64,000 nucleotides of DNA from the NCBI GenBank assembly GCA_963708245.1, contig OY970201.1:7688001-7752000 (forward strand), written 5' to 3'. This document shows, piece by piece, positions 9,075-17,984 of this stretch. The position numbers and the translations under genes are program-made. The stretch comes from CAVYXK01 sp963708245 (GTDB taxonomy: Bacteria; Pseudomonadota; Alphaproteobacteria; Acetobacterales; Acetobacteraceae). Positions within the stretch are counted from its first letter, which is position 1. Each line of letters opens with the position of its first letter. Below the pieces are notes generated by a model. It was not told the origin of the DNA, did no database searches, and saw only the letters and a program-made list of their open reading frames with translations.

Positions 9075-10565
9075 TTACCAGCTTGCGAGCCGCCGCAGCA
9101 GCGGGGTCTTCTTCTGCTGATGCTCCGCCATTCGGGCCAGCAGGCGATCGAGTTGCATGACCGCCTCCAGCACATAAGGACCTTTGTTGAGCATCACGCA
9201 TTCGGCTCGCGCTGCCATTGCAGCGTCGGTCATCTCGCCGCGAACCTTAACACCTTTCTTAATGAGACTCTCCAACACCTGCGTCGCCCAAATCACCGGC
9301 ACCTGCGCCGCTTCGCCGATCCACAGGATCTCTTCCTGCATCTCGGCCGTGCGCACGAAGCCGATTTCAGCGGCAAGGTCGCCGCGCGCAATCATGATTG
9401 CGGTGGGTTGGCGCGACGCCGCTTGGACCACCATGGACGGCAGGTTTCGCAGCGCCCGCGGCGTCTCGATCTTCAGGATGACCGACAGCTTCTGCCAGTC
9501 GGCTGGGCGACGGCGGACCAATTCGTCCTGCAGCATCGCGACGTCTTCTGCCGATTGCACGAAGGAGTAGCTGATGCCGTTTGCGTGCGCGGCCACGAAC
9601 GACAGATCTTCAAGGTCTTTTGCTGTCAGGGGGCTGACCATCAGTTCAGTGTCGGGAAAGCTCAACCCCTTCTCTGGGCGCAGCTTCACGCCCAGGGCCT
9701 GCCCTCGGTCGATCTCTACCACCGCACCCCAGGGCTCGCATCGCACGACCTCGCCACCGGCCTTGGCGTCATCCAGGAAGATGCGGTCGCCCGGGCGGAC
9801 TGCGTCCAGCGCCTCCGGCAGCATGCACTCCGCAGCAAATGCTGGAGCGTCCTCGGTTAGGTCCTTGAGGCTGCCGGGCCGTACCAACGCGAATCTGGTG
9901 CCGGCGCGCAGGTGCTTGTCGCCCTCCGGACAGCGCGTCTCGCCCGTTCGGATTTTTGGACCGCCCAGGTCCATCAGCACCACCAGCCGCCGCCCGGTTT
10001 CCACCTCGGCCGCGCGGGCGTGCTCGATCATGCGGCCCCAGGCGCGGGCATCGTCATGGGCGCAATTGATCCGTAGAGCCTCGACGCCAGCCTTCGCCAA
10101 GCTGCGGATGAAGCCTGCGTCGTCAGCGGCCTCGGAAGGGCATGTGACCAGCAATGCAGCGCCACGGTCTGAGGCCGGCCCGAGAACCTCCTCGGTACGC
10201 GCCTCCAGCAGCGCCTCGCCGGCGAAAAATGCCTCCTCGGACGGATAGGGTGAAGGCGCGCGCCCGGCCAGCGCAGCGAGGCTGGCCACGACTGCGTCAA
10301 GCCCTGGTAGTACCCGACTTTCCAGGCGGCCGAGCGACGACAGGCCAACCGTCATGAGGCGGCGCTGCAGTGGCCGCAAGTCCCGGCGGCGCAAGGCGAG
10401 GTAATGCGAGAGATTCGTCGCGCTCATGGCAAAGCCACGGCTGTCGCTTGGTTGCGGCCAATTCGCACGAATTGCTGCGCCATCAGCAACTACTGCCGCG
10501 CGGAGAGCGGCCATCTCATCATGGAGATCGGCAAAACTTAGTGGTTTCTGCATCTCGTTGGACAT
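9075..10565 (-). CDS. Atypical pyruvate kinase
   Basis: A 496-residue protein of the pyruvate kinase family. An N-terminal extension of about 120 residues precedes the barrel. Core motifs are VLMDLGGPKIRTG, an ADP/Mg-binding LKIETPRALRNL and IMIARGDLAAEIGF, then IWATQVLESLIKKG and RAECVMLNKGPYV; these match the catalytic Lys, Glu and Asp positions. The usual C-terminal effector domain is missing: the protein ends soon after the barrel, so allosteric control is likely lost. The start at 10565 follows GGAGGGAGGG. Weaker or different specificity is possible. Confidence 0.8.
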   Translation of the reverse strand: MSNEMQKPLSFADLHDEMAALRAAVVADGAAIRANWPQPSDSRGFAMSATNLSHYLALRRRDLRPLQRRLMTVGLSSLGRLESRVLPGLDAVVASLAALAGRAPSPYPSEEAFFAGEALLEARTEEVLGPASDRGAALLVTCPSEAADDAGFIRSLAKAGVEALRINCAHDDARAWGRMIEHARAAEVETGRRLVVLMDLGGPKIRTGETRCPEGDKHLRAGTRFALVRPGSLKDLTEDAPAFAAECMLPEALDAVRPGDRIFLDDAKAGGEVVRCEPWGAVVEIDRGQALGVKLRPEKGLSFPDTELMVSPLTAKDLEDLSFVAAHANGISYSFVQSAEDVAMLQDELVRRRPADWQKLSVILKIETPRALRNLPSMVVQAASRQPTAIMIARGDLAAEIGFVRTAEMQEEILWIGEAAQVPVIWATQVLESLIKKGVKVRGEMTDAAMAARAECVMLNKGPYVLEAVMQLDRLLARMAEHQQKKTPLLRRLASW

Positions 10566-10996
10566 GACGGGATTTCCCTCCCTCCGGCAGACCAGACTCG
10601 CGGGTCGCCAAATGCGTGGCTGGCTAAAGTTCGTGGACTTCAGTGGCGTGACAAACGGTGTTCGATGACGCGCTGAGGCCGTTTGGTTGAATGGTCGCTG
10701 GGCGTCATTGATCTCGGTCAAGCGAGAGGTCGTTGTCGGCGTCCTTCGATCAGGGGAGCAGAGGGAGGCTTTCGACGCCCCACGTCGCTGATCCGTGCCT
10801 GAAGCGCGAGGTCGAAGCTTCTCCGGGGCATGAAATTTGTGTGTACGTCCGCTTTGCGGTGGAGAGCGGTCGTGGTTGGGGCCGCAGGGGCCCTGCCCTT
10901 CGGGACCTCCGGACAGTCGTCCGCTGGGACTCTTCTGACTGGCCTAATGTGAAGCCGCACCAGGACAGGGGACGCCATGGGCTCCATTTGAAATGC
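10566..10996. other. Gene-free interval before IS3 element
   Basis: About 430 bp that should contain the pyruvate kinase promoter (reading leftward) and the IS3 target. I see no coding frame and no convincing promoter boxes. Confidence 0.4.
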
Positions 10997-11070
10997 GGCG
11001 GCTCCGGTTTTCTGGACAGCGGGATAAGCTTAGGGCTGACCGGTTCCATAAGAGGCGAGACGTGGGTGTA

Positions 11071-11373
11071 ATGAGGAAGCAGCACAGCGCGGACTTCAAG
11101 GCGCGCGTGGCGATGGCGGCGCTGTCGGGGGAGAAGACCCTGGCGGAGCTGTCGTCGGAATTCGGTGTCCATCCGACAATGATCAGCACCTGGAAGCAGG
11201 AGCTGATGAAGCGTGCGAGTGAGCTGTTTGCGCGTGGCCACAAGGCGGCGGGAGCCGAGGACACACAGAAAGTGATCGACGATCTGCACCGCAAGATCGG
11301 TCAGTTGCAGGTCGAACGCGATTTTCTTGCCGGGCAGCCCGCCATCTCCCGACTGCTGAGAGGCGGGCGATGA
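11071..11373 (+). CDS. IS3-family transposase OrfA
   Basis: A 100-residue helix-turn-helix protein beginning MRKQHSADFKARVAMAAL, with the family signature TLAELSSEFGVHPTMISTWK and a leucine-rich C-terminal stretch DLHRKIGQLQVERDFL. It binds the element ends. Its stop TGA overlaps the orfB ATG as ATGA, so orfB is made by coupling or by frameshifting to an OrfAB fusion. Confidence 0.93.
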   Translation: MRKQHSADFKARVAMAALSGEKTLAELSSEFGVHPTMISTWKQELMKRASELFARGHKAAGAEDTQKVIDDLHRKIGQLQVERDFLAGQPAISRLLRGGR

Positions 11374-12203
11374 TCGCGCCGGAGGCGGGGCTGTCCGTAG
11401 GCCGGCAATGCACGCTGCTCGGGATCGCGCGCAGCAGCTTCTATTACCAGCCTCGGCCGATCTCTGCGCCGGAACTCGGTCTGCTGAACCGGCTCGACCG
11501 GATTTTCACGGAACATCCAGTGTATGGCAGCCGGCGGCTGCAAGTGGCGCTGTCGCGCGAGGGGATTTCGGTGGGGCGTCGGCGCGTCCGACGGCTGATG
11601 CGCAAGCTGGGGCTGTGCGCGATCAGGCCGAAGCGGGACACCAGCAAGCCGCACCCTGAGCATAAAATCTATCCGTATCTGCTGCGCGACAAAACGATCG
11701 ACCAGCCGAACCAGGTGTGGGCGAGCGACATCACGTACATCCCGATGCGCCGGGGATTTCTGTATCTTGTTGCGATCATCGATTGGGCGACGCGGCGGGT
11801 TCTGTCCTGGCGGTTGTCGAACACCCTGACGACCGGGTTCTGCGTCGACGCACTCAATGAAGCTCTTGTCCGGTACGGCAAGCCCGGAATTTTTAACACG
11901 GACCAGGGCTCACAGTTTACGAGCGACACGTTCACGCGGGTGCTGTTGGATCATGGGATCGAGATCAGCATGGATGGGCGCGGGCGCTGCCATGACAATA
12001 TCTTTGTCGAGCGCCTGTGGTGGACGGTGAAGTACGAATGGGTCTACCTGCGCCCGGCGGCCAACGGGCTTGAGCAAAGGCGCAGCTTTGCTGAATTCTT
12101 CGACTGGTACAACCGGCGACGCCCGCACCAGGCGCTTGGATGGCAAACACCGGACGAGGCCTATTTCGGCAACGCCGGGCCGGCTGTGGCGGAGGCGGCA
12201 TAA
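11370..12203 (+). CDS. IS3-family transposase OrfB (DDE)
   Basis: A 277-residue integrase-core transposase. The HTH_21-like region GSRRLQVALSREGISVGRRR is followed by the DDE triad: Asp in VWASDITYIP, Asp in IFNTDQGSQFTS and Glu in DNIFVERLWW. The end NRRRPHQALGWQTPDEAYF is the usual IS3 C-terminal motif. The reading frame is intact and the element could be active. Confidence 0.95.
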   Translation: MIAPEAGLSVGRQCTLLGIARSSFYYQPRPISAPELGLLNRLDRIFTEHPVYGSRRLQVALSREGISVGRRRVRRLMRKLGLCAIRPKRDTSKPHPEHKIYPYLLRDKTIDQPNQVWASDITYIPMRRGFLYLVAIIDWATRRVLSWRLSNTLTTGFCVDALNEALVRYGKPGIFNTDQGSQFTSDTFTRVLLDHGIEISMDGRGRCHDNIFVERLWWTVKYEWVYLRPAANGLEQRRSFAEFFDWYNRRRPHQALGWQTPDEAYFGNAGPAVAEAA

Positions 12204-12530
12204 CGCGATGGCACATCGACGCTGTGGATTTGTGGACAGTCGGCTGCGCCGATGCCCGCCTGACCGCGCGAGCGCGGTCCCCCATGGACAAGCCGGGGAA
12301 AACGCTCTGCGTTTCCCCCACCTTGCCCACAGGTCGGCGGCTGTCCATAAGCTCTACAGCGCACCAACAACAGCAAGGATTGAATTTGATTCCGGGAAAG
12401 GTGTAACCTTCAACCGGCAACCAGCCTTAGCTTATTCTTCCCGGGACCTGTCCAAACAACCGGGACCACCGCAAATGGATCGGAGATTGTAATAGTCTGA
12501 CTAGTCTGAACAGCTCGGACACTCTCCCAA

Positions 12531-12849
12531 ATGCCGCAGTCCCCAACGCGCTCCTACACACCAAGAAAATCAGCAAAAACTGGCTCCCGCTCACTCAAGG
12601 CCTGGAAGCGCCAGGATGCGAAGGCCCACTTCAGCCAGGTCGTGCGAGAGGCTCAACAGCAAGGGCCACAGCTCGTGACCTTGCATGGCAAAGATGCCGT
12701 TGTGGTCCTCTCCGTCAGGGATTATGCGCGTCTGGCCCCGGTGGCAGCGCAGCCGAGCCTGCATGTCCTGTTATCCCGGTCGCCACTGCGCGACCTTGGA
12801 CTTCGAGCACGAGAGCGTCCGTTCGCCCGTGCTAGATGTCGAGCTGTGA
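12531..12849 (+). pseudogene. vapB: VapB/Phd-type antitoxin, frameshifted
   Basis: A type II antitoxin of the Phd/YefM fold: KRQDAKAHFSQVVREAQ, then GPQLVTLHGKDAVVVLSVRDYARL, the standard N-terminal DNA-binding region. One extra G at 12798-12799 shifts the toxin-binding tail; in the corrected frame it reads DFEHESVRSPVLDVEL and stops at 12847-12849, overlapping the toxin start. As it stands the frame runs into the toxin sequence, producing an artificial fusion. Either the antitoxin is dead or the base is an assembly error. Confidence 0.75.
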
Positions 12850-13302
12850 GAGGCTGGCTCCTCGATACGAACGTTGTCTCAGAGTTGCGCGAGCTGGACT
12901 GTAATGCACAGGTCAAGGCGTGGTCGGATGGTCAACATCCAGCCGGCTTATTCCTGAGCAGAATCACGATCGCCGAGATCAGGTACGGCATCGAACGGTT
13001 GCCCTCGCGCGAGCCATCCGCCATCCAGGAAGCGGTTAGAAGCATGGCTAACGAACGAGCTGCGACCCTGGTTCTCAGACCGGCTACTCGACGTGGACGA
13101 AGACGTATTTCTCATCTGGCGCCGCCTGGCGGAGAAAGGCAAGGCGGTGCGCCATACTTTTCCTGAGCCAAATCTATTCATTGCGGCAACGGCGATTTTG
13201 CATGACCTCTGCGTCGTAACCCGCAACGCTGATGACTTCCGTCGAACCGACGTGCTGGTCCTGAATCCGTGGACGGACTCGCAGCCGCATTTGGCCGAAT
13301 GA
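12846..13302 (+). pseudogene. vapC: VapC-type PIN-domain toxin, frameshifted
   Basis: A PIN-domain ribonuclease toxin starting at a GTG overlapping the antitoxin stop (VRGWLLDTNVVSELRE). The first acidic residue (LLDTNVVSE), ITIAEIRYGIERLP and the late motif NLFIAATAILHDLCVVTRN are present. An extra A at 13044 breaks the frame between RS and WLTNELRPWFSDRLL; the remainder continues in frame 1 to 13302. Both partners of the pair carry one insertion each, so neither product would be normal. Confidence 0.78.
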
Positions 13303-13313
13303 ACGCGCCGGCA

Positions 13314-14918
13314 TCACTCCCCCTCCTGCAGCGTCGCAACATGCGCCTCCCGCAGATCTAGCCCTCGCTCGATCCTGCGTCGCGCCTCATCCTTCAACTC
13401 GCCGAGGTAATAGAGATTATTCACCGTCTCCCGCTCCGTACCGAGCAGTGAAAGCTCAATATCGTCAGTCAGCTCGATCATCCTTCGATGGTGCGCATCC
13501 CCGTCGCTTCGATGGTCAGCACGTCTCAGTCGGTCCCGATAATGCTCGCGGAGCGACCGAACAATATCCTCCGGCAACTGCCGATCCTTCGCAAGCTGAT
13601 CCAGCCTCCCGATCGCCGTCTCGATTGCCTGCCTACGCGCCCTGAATTCCTCGACCCTCTCGACATGGCGTTCCCGCCGGCCGGCATTGGCAAGGCCGAG
13701 CCACCGGATGACCCACGGCAACGTCAACCCTTGGCCCACAAGCGTCACCAGGATCACGGAAAATGTCAGAAACAGAACCATGTCGCGATCAGGGAAGGGC
13801 TCGCCATTCGCGGTCGTCAGCGGTATCGCGAGCGCGGCCGCGAGCGAGACGATCCCCCGGATTCCGGTAAAGCCCAAGGCGAACTGCCATTGCCAGGGTG
13901 GCATGGGGTCCTTGCGCGCAATCGCCGGAACAAACCGGCGCGGCAGATATGCCGCGGGATAGACCCAGATGAAGCGGGTCACGATAACCGCGGCGCTGAC
14001 GACGGCGGCGGAAAGCGCAAGCTCGGATATCGAATAGTGGTCGAAGTCGGCAACCAGCGCACGCACCTGCAGGCCGGTGATCAGAAACACCATGCCTTCG
14101 ATCGTATAGATGAGAAAATCCCAGAAGAAAATGCCCTGAAGCCGCGTCGCCGCACTGATCAGGCGAAGGCCGTTGTAGCTTATGTAGAGGCCAGTCGTGA
14201 CGGTGGCGAGCACACCGGACCCTCCCAGCATCTGGGGCGGCCAATAGGCAAGGAACGGCGTCAGGACGGCAAGTATAATCTCGCTGCGCGGATCATCGAC
14301 CCGGCGCCGCACGCGCAGCATCAGCCAGCCGACACCAATCCCCCACAAGATCTCCCCGGCGACAATGGCGGCAAACATGCCGACGGCTCGGCTGAAGGAG
14401 AACGAACCGACGCTCACGGCTACCACCGCGAAGCGATACAGAATGAGTGCCGTGGCATCATTCGCGAGCCCCTCGCCCTCGAGGATGACGAGAAGGCGTC
14501 TCGGCAGCCGCAAGCGGCGCGCGATCGCCAGCGGGGCCACTGGATCCGGCGGCGAAACTATAGCGCCCAGTACCAAGCCTGCCGGCCAGGAGAAGCTCAG
14601 CAGCAAATGGCAGGCCGCGGCGACCGAGACCGTCGTGAAGATAACGCAGCCCACCGCCAGCAGCGAAATAGGGCGCAGATTGAAGCGGAACTCACGCCAG
14701 CTCATCGCAACGGCCGACGAGTAGATAAGGGGCGGCAAGACAAGCAACAGGACAACTTCCGGCGCCAGCGTAACCCCCGGCAGGCCCGGCACGAGCGCCA
14801 GCAAGACCCCGGCAAGCACCAGAAGAATGGATGGAGGGACCTTCAGTCGCGTGGCGACAATCGAGACCGCGACGATCACGATCAGCAGCAATATGAGAAT
14901 CTGGATTGTTGAGGTCAT
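13314..14918 (-). CDS. Na+/H+ antiporter, CPA1 family
   Basis: An inner-membrane antiporter of about 534 residues with some 12 predicted helices. Motifs include LVLPPLIYSSAVAM, GAIVSPPDPVAPLAIARRL, the ion-binding LEGEGLANDATALILYRF (ND pair) and GFTGIRGIVSLAAALAIP. A cytoplasmic C-terminal tail of about 120 residues is rich in Arg, Glu and helix formers. The ATG at 14918 has AAGAG 8 nt upstream; a GTG at 14924 is in frame. It exports Na+ (or K+) in exchange for protons and suits the salt/pH stress theme of the neighbouring region. Confidence 0.93.
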   Translation of the reverse strand: MTSTIQILILLLIVIVAVSIVATRLKVPPSILLVLAGVLLALVPGLPGVTLAPEVVLLLVLPPLIYSSAVAMSWREFRFNLRPISLLAVGCVIFTTVSVAAACHLLLSFSWPAGLVLGAIVSPPDPVAPLAIARRLRLPRRLLVILEGEGLANDATALILYRFAVVAVSVGSFSFSRAVGMFAAIVAGEILWGIGVGWLMLRVRRRVDDPRSEIILAVLTPFLAYWPPQMLGGSGVLATVTTGLYISYNGLRLISAATRLQGIFFWDFLIYTIEGMVFLITGLQVRALVADFDHYSISELALSAAVVSAAVIVTRFIWVYPAAYLPRRFVPAIARKDPMPPWQWQFALGFTGIRGIVSLAAALAIPLTTANGEPFPDRDMVLFLTFSVILVTLVGQGLTLPWVIRWLGLANAGRRERHVERVEEFRARRQAIETAIGRLDQLAKDRQLPEDIVRSLREHYRDRLRRADHRSDGDAHHRRMIELTDDIELSLLGTERETVNNLYYLGELKDEARRRIERGLDLREAHVATLQEGE

Positions 14919-15355
14919 GCTCACCGCTCTTGTTGTCCGCGTGGGAGGGAGTCGTTAGCGCAGTTCGCCTCAAACGTGGAAGTGGTGATCGGCTCCGAGC
15001 GTGACCCAATTAAAGGGCAACCAGGTAGCTTCGGCGGAGCCCGCCTATGGCGATCGGCGGCGCGCTGACCGGACCGGATATCGACCTGCCGACCATCGAG
15101 CGTGGCTTCGACGAAAAGCGCAAAACGATGCCTTAGAGCTCTGAGCGGCGTGCATCGGGCACGTCGAACAGATCGCGCGTGCAAGAGCATTTCGCAGTGT
15201 GCGACGCCATGATATGGTTGTAATAGCAGTCTCGTGAACAGGCCTTTAGCCGGTATACAGCATTGCGGTGTAGTGGTTGCTGCATGCTGCCACACCTACT
15301 ACTGGGAAGGCCGCGTGAGCGGTGTAGCGCGCGTCAGCGGGTTACAGTCAGCATG
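14919..15355. other. Mostly gene-free interval
   Basis: No complete gene. From 15046 a 29-residue plus-strand frame (MAIGGALTGPDIDLP...) is protein-like and ends GFDEKRKTMP, perhaps a gene tail, but I cannot identify it. Confidence 0.35.
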
Positions 15356-15660
15356 AGCGATCGTCTACCACGACGACATTTTGCTCTGGTCAGAGCAGCA
15401 GGCAGCGCTGCTTCGCCGCCTCGCGCACGAGGAACGAGTCAGCGATCAACTGGACTGGGAGAACCTGATCGAGGAGATCGAAAGCGTGGGCCGGAGCGAA
15501 TTGCACGCCGTCGAGTCTCACCTTGTCCCGGCCTTGGCATGACCTGAAAGCGAAGGCGTGGCCACAGGTGCCTGATGTCCCTCACTGGCGGGCCGAGTCG
15601 CGCGGGCATCGGGCTGACGCTCGCCGGGCCTTCGCACCATCCATGCGCAGCCGAGGATCC
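15356..15660 (+). pseudogene. DUF29-family protein remnant
   Basis: A degraded member of the DUF29 family. In one frame it reads HDDILLWSEQQAALLRRLA, then DWENLIEEIESVGRSELHAV, both diagnostic. After about 15535 the frame changes and continues as DLKAKAWPQVPDVPHWRAES and RGHRADARRAFAPSMR before the similarity ends near 15655. The start also lies in a different frame from the first motif. At least two indels and loss of the C-terminus make this a pseudogene. The function of the family is unknown. Confidence 0.75.
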
Positions 15661-16043
15661 TCTCCACGTCGGCCTGCCGCATCCCACCCTTTCCCGACTC
15701 CGCCGCCCCGTGCATGGGGAATTGTGGTGCAGACTGGCCTGGTCTCACCGAATGTGAGTGGATGCGGTCGTCGTCACCGCATTGGTCACAACGGACTTGG
15801 TTCTCGGATCCGTAGATAAGGAGAACAAAGTAATTCTGATTCGCCCTTGAGGGACTGAACCCCATGTGAGTGAAGCGGAAACAGCGCCTTTTCAATATGT
15901 TGGCTGAATAGTCCGTTATCGGGGCAAAATTCGGGGTAGCGCTGCTTTTTTAGGCGTCCACCGACGCGGGCGAGTACGATGCGCTGGTGGCATGTCACCG
16001 CCCGCCACAATGCCGATCCGGCGGCTGCCCTTGCCGGGCCCAA

Positions 16044-16247
16044 TCAACCGTCGCGTTCCTGTAACTCCACGATGGCGTCATAAATCCTTCCCCAGGCCAG
16101 ATAGCTGTCACCGTCGCCTGAGGTTTGATAATCGCTCATCTCCTTTTCAGCGCAACCGATCGCGTCGTCGCCGTGCCGTGTGATGAGCAGTTCGGCAGAA
16201 CAATAGGGACTATCGGGTCGGTGATGCGTCTTGCCCGGCACCACCAC
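16044..16247 (-). CDS. Small conserved hypothetical protein
   Basis: A frame of up to 67 residues. From about residue 20 it resembles a family of small proteobacterial proteins with the layout ARHGDDA, a helix, then a GD..Y..W.RI..AI.ELQ pattern: here LLITRHGDDAIGCAEKEM and GDSYLAWGRIYDAIVELQ. The first 18 residues look less conserved, so a later or lost start is possible. No clear ribosome site was found. Function unknown. Confidence 0.5.
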   Translation of the reverse strand: MVVPGKTHHRPDSPYCSAELLITRHGDDAIGCAEKEMSDYQTSGDGDSYLAWGRIYDAIVELQERDG

Positions 16248-16465
16248 GCCCCAGTTTGCTGGCTGCGACGGCGGTAACGATCTTCGAGGGAGTTGCAGTG
16301 GCAGCCTTTAACTTATGCATCGTCCGACCCGGCTCCATGTTCCAGCTGTCTGCGCCCCTCTTCCATTGCGCATTCACCACAAGGGACAACATCATAGCAT
16401 GATAGGGCGTGCCGCCAGCGCTCTCTCCTCGACCACGCGGGAGAAAACCGAAGTATAGCCCTCTC

Positions 16466-16830
16466 TTATCCCACCGAACCTTCGAGGCTTACCGCCAGCA
16501 GCCTTTGCGCCTCCACTGCGAATTCCATCGGGAGTTCCTTCAAGACCTCCTTACAGAACCCATTGACGATCAGGTTCACTGCGTCCTCTTTGGACAGTCC
16601 GCGGCTGCGGCAGTAGAACAGCTGGTCCTCGGCAATCTTCGAGGTGGTCGCCTCGTGTTCAACCTTTGCGCTAGATCGATGTAGGGCACGGTGCACGCGC
16701 CGCACTCGCTGCCGATCAGCAGCGAGGCGTACTGGGTGTGGTTTCGTGCGCCAGCTGCCTTTGGCAGGATCTTCACCAAGCCGCGGTATGTGTTGTTCGA
16801 CCGTCCGGCGCTACCGTGGCGGCAGGGCCG
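16466..16830 (-). pseudogene. sufB: 3' fragment of sufB (FeS cluster scaffold)
   Basis: Only the C-terminal quarter of SufB remains. One frame gives NNTYRGLVKILPKAAGARNH, then TQYASLLIGSECGACTVPYI; after a small deletion near 16675 another frame gives SAKVEHEATTSKIAEDQLFY, GLSKEDAVNLIVNGFCKEVL and ends with LLAVSLEGSVG at 16466. The motifs are close to intact SufB, so the fragment is fairly recent. No other suf gene lies nearby, so this is a translocated or recombined piece rather than the working operon. Confidence 0.88.
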
Positions 16831-16915
16831 TTCCCTCCGATTGATCCAGTAGCCGCCGAAAACTCCTCGCGTTAGCCGATTTCTGGTCTGTGGAAATCCA
16901 GACTAATCTAAGAGG

Positions 16916-17317
16916 TTACCTCTTAGTCGCCGGCAGACTTGCGTTCACGAGCTGCTGAGCGCAGATATCCGCAGCACCTGCCACGGGATCTTTGCTCCCT
17001 GGCATCGTAACCCAACCATCTTTTTCGATCAGATCGACCCGTTGGTAGCTTTCGACCTTTTTCAGTACGGCTAGCTGCGCCATTGCATCGGGGCCGTTCT
17101 CGAAGCGGCTAATACAATCCTCCGCCGCCAGCTGGGCGCGGGCACTACCGGCTGCGTCCGCTGCCATTCTTGTCGCCGCCCCGCCAGTTACCCAACCACC
17201 CCAGCTGAAGCCGATCACCAAAGTGGCAACGATGGAAGCTACGCAGGACCAGAACCAAATCCCCTTGGATGGCCGGTAATCCTCCCAGCGTCTCCCAAGA
17301 CTCAGGTTATTCGCCAT
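16916..17317 (-). CDS. Hypothetical single-pass membrane protein
   Basis: A protein of 133 residues. The start at 17317 (MANNLSLGRRWEDYRPSKG) is chosen because AGGGAG lies 6 nt upstream; the ATG at 17323 directly abuts that site. One membrane helix spans about residues 20-42 (WFWSCVASIVATLVIGFSWG) and is followed by a GGAATRMAADAAGSARAQLA segment and a periplasmic domain with two Cys. I do not recognise a named domain, although the SKGIWFWSC...GG.A layout occurs in alphaproteobacterial hypothetical proteins. Confidence 0.75.
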   Translation of the reverse strand: MANNLSLGRRWEDYRPSKGIWFWSCVASIVATLVIGFSWGGWVTGGAATRMAADAAGSARAQLAAEDCISRFENGPDAMAQLAVLKKVESYQRVDLIEKDGWVTMPGSKDPVAGAADICAQQLVNASLPATKR

Positions 17318-17375
17318 TTTCATCTCCCTGTAGGCTCAGCCGCCGAACAAATATTAGCCTACGTGATCACTCCAT

Positions 17376-17411
17376 ATCATGCCTCTGCGCGAGATCATGC
17401 CTCTGCGCGAG
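17376..17411. repeat. 18-bp perfect tandem duplication
   Basis: ATCATGCCTCTGCGCGAG occurs twice head to tail, just before a copy of the 16-nt island motif. It lies in non-coding DNA. Confidence 0.85.
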
Positions 17412-17424
17412 GCGCGCCGGAAGG

Positions 17425-17440
17425 TTCGGAATTTACCTAG
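17425..17440 (+). repeat. Island motif copy 1 (TTCGGAATTTACCTAG)
   Basis: First of nine copies of a 16-nt motif, YTCGGAAWYTACYYA plus one base, found in non-coding DNA of the accessory region. Role unknown. Confidence 0.7.
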
Positions 17441-17984
17441 TCCGACATTCCCCCACCTGAACTCGCCGGGAGTCCTTGCCGACGACGGTTGCCCTGTGAA
17501 TTGGCACATCAAATATCGCAACATATCCGATTTCAGGGGATCGCTTCCCCACCTTCGAAGTCCGTTTGCGTATTCAGCCGCACGCCACTGGAAGCCATTC
17601 CACCGGTCTGTGGGCACCCACCTATAGAGAGGCGATCAAGCACCCCGAGAGACGGGCGAGAGAGTCGACGCCGGATGTCAACAATCCAACATTCCCGGGT
17701 TCTACAAAACGTTGGAGCACTTGCGACGCATCTCAGGCTCAAGGGATCGATGAGACGGTGCGGCAATTCCTACACCCAACGAGCCGCATGCGGATCTGTG
17801 GGGCAGCCGGCCCACGGCGTAGTGTCAAAGCACCGGCCCGAGGGGGTACCATGTGACGGGAACACGGACTGCCGGCCAGAGCTGCCCCACGGATCCGTAT
17901 GCTCCCCAAAGAAGTCAACCGACCCGACGTGAGCGGAGGGGCCGGAGAGGTCTCCGGCTCCTTCGTTCGTTGCCGGTTCGGGCA
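17441..17984. other. Gene-free interval
   Basis: About 540 bp downstream of the convergent hsp20 gene without any protein-like frame or recognised RNA. Confidence 0.4.

Larger units (their letters stand above)
10997..12470 (+). mobile_element. IS3-family insertion sequence
   Basis: An element of about 1.47 kb. The left end reads GGCGGCTCCGGTTTTCTGGA and the inverted right end GGTGGTCCCGGTTGTTTGGA, both continuing with CAG, so the terminal inverted repeats are imperfect. It encodes orfA and orfB with a 4-nt overlap. About 215 bp of non-coding DNA lie between orfB and the right end, with inverted stretches around TGTGGACAGTCGGC and GCCCACAGGTCGGC. I could not identify a clear target duplication, so the exact ends may shift by a few bases. 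Confidence 0.85.

Noticed and set aside
13488..14912. 474-codon plus-strand frame
   Set aside because: Antisense to the Na+/H+ antiporter; Gln/Arg-rich and without hydrophobic or domain structure.
15046..15136. 29-residue plus-strand frame ending GFDEKRKTMP
   Set aside because: Looks like a gene tail but is too short to identify or to support as a gene.
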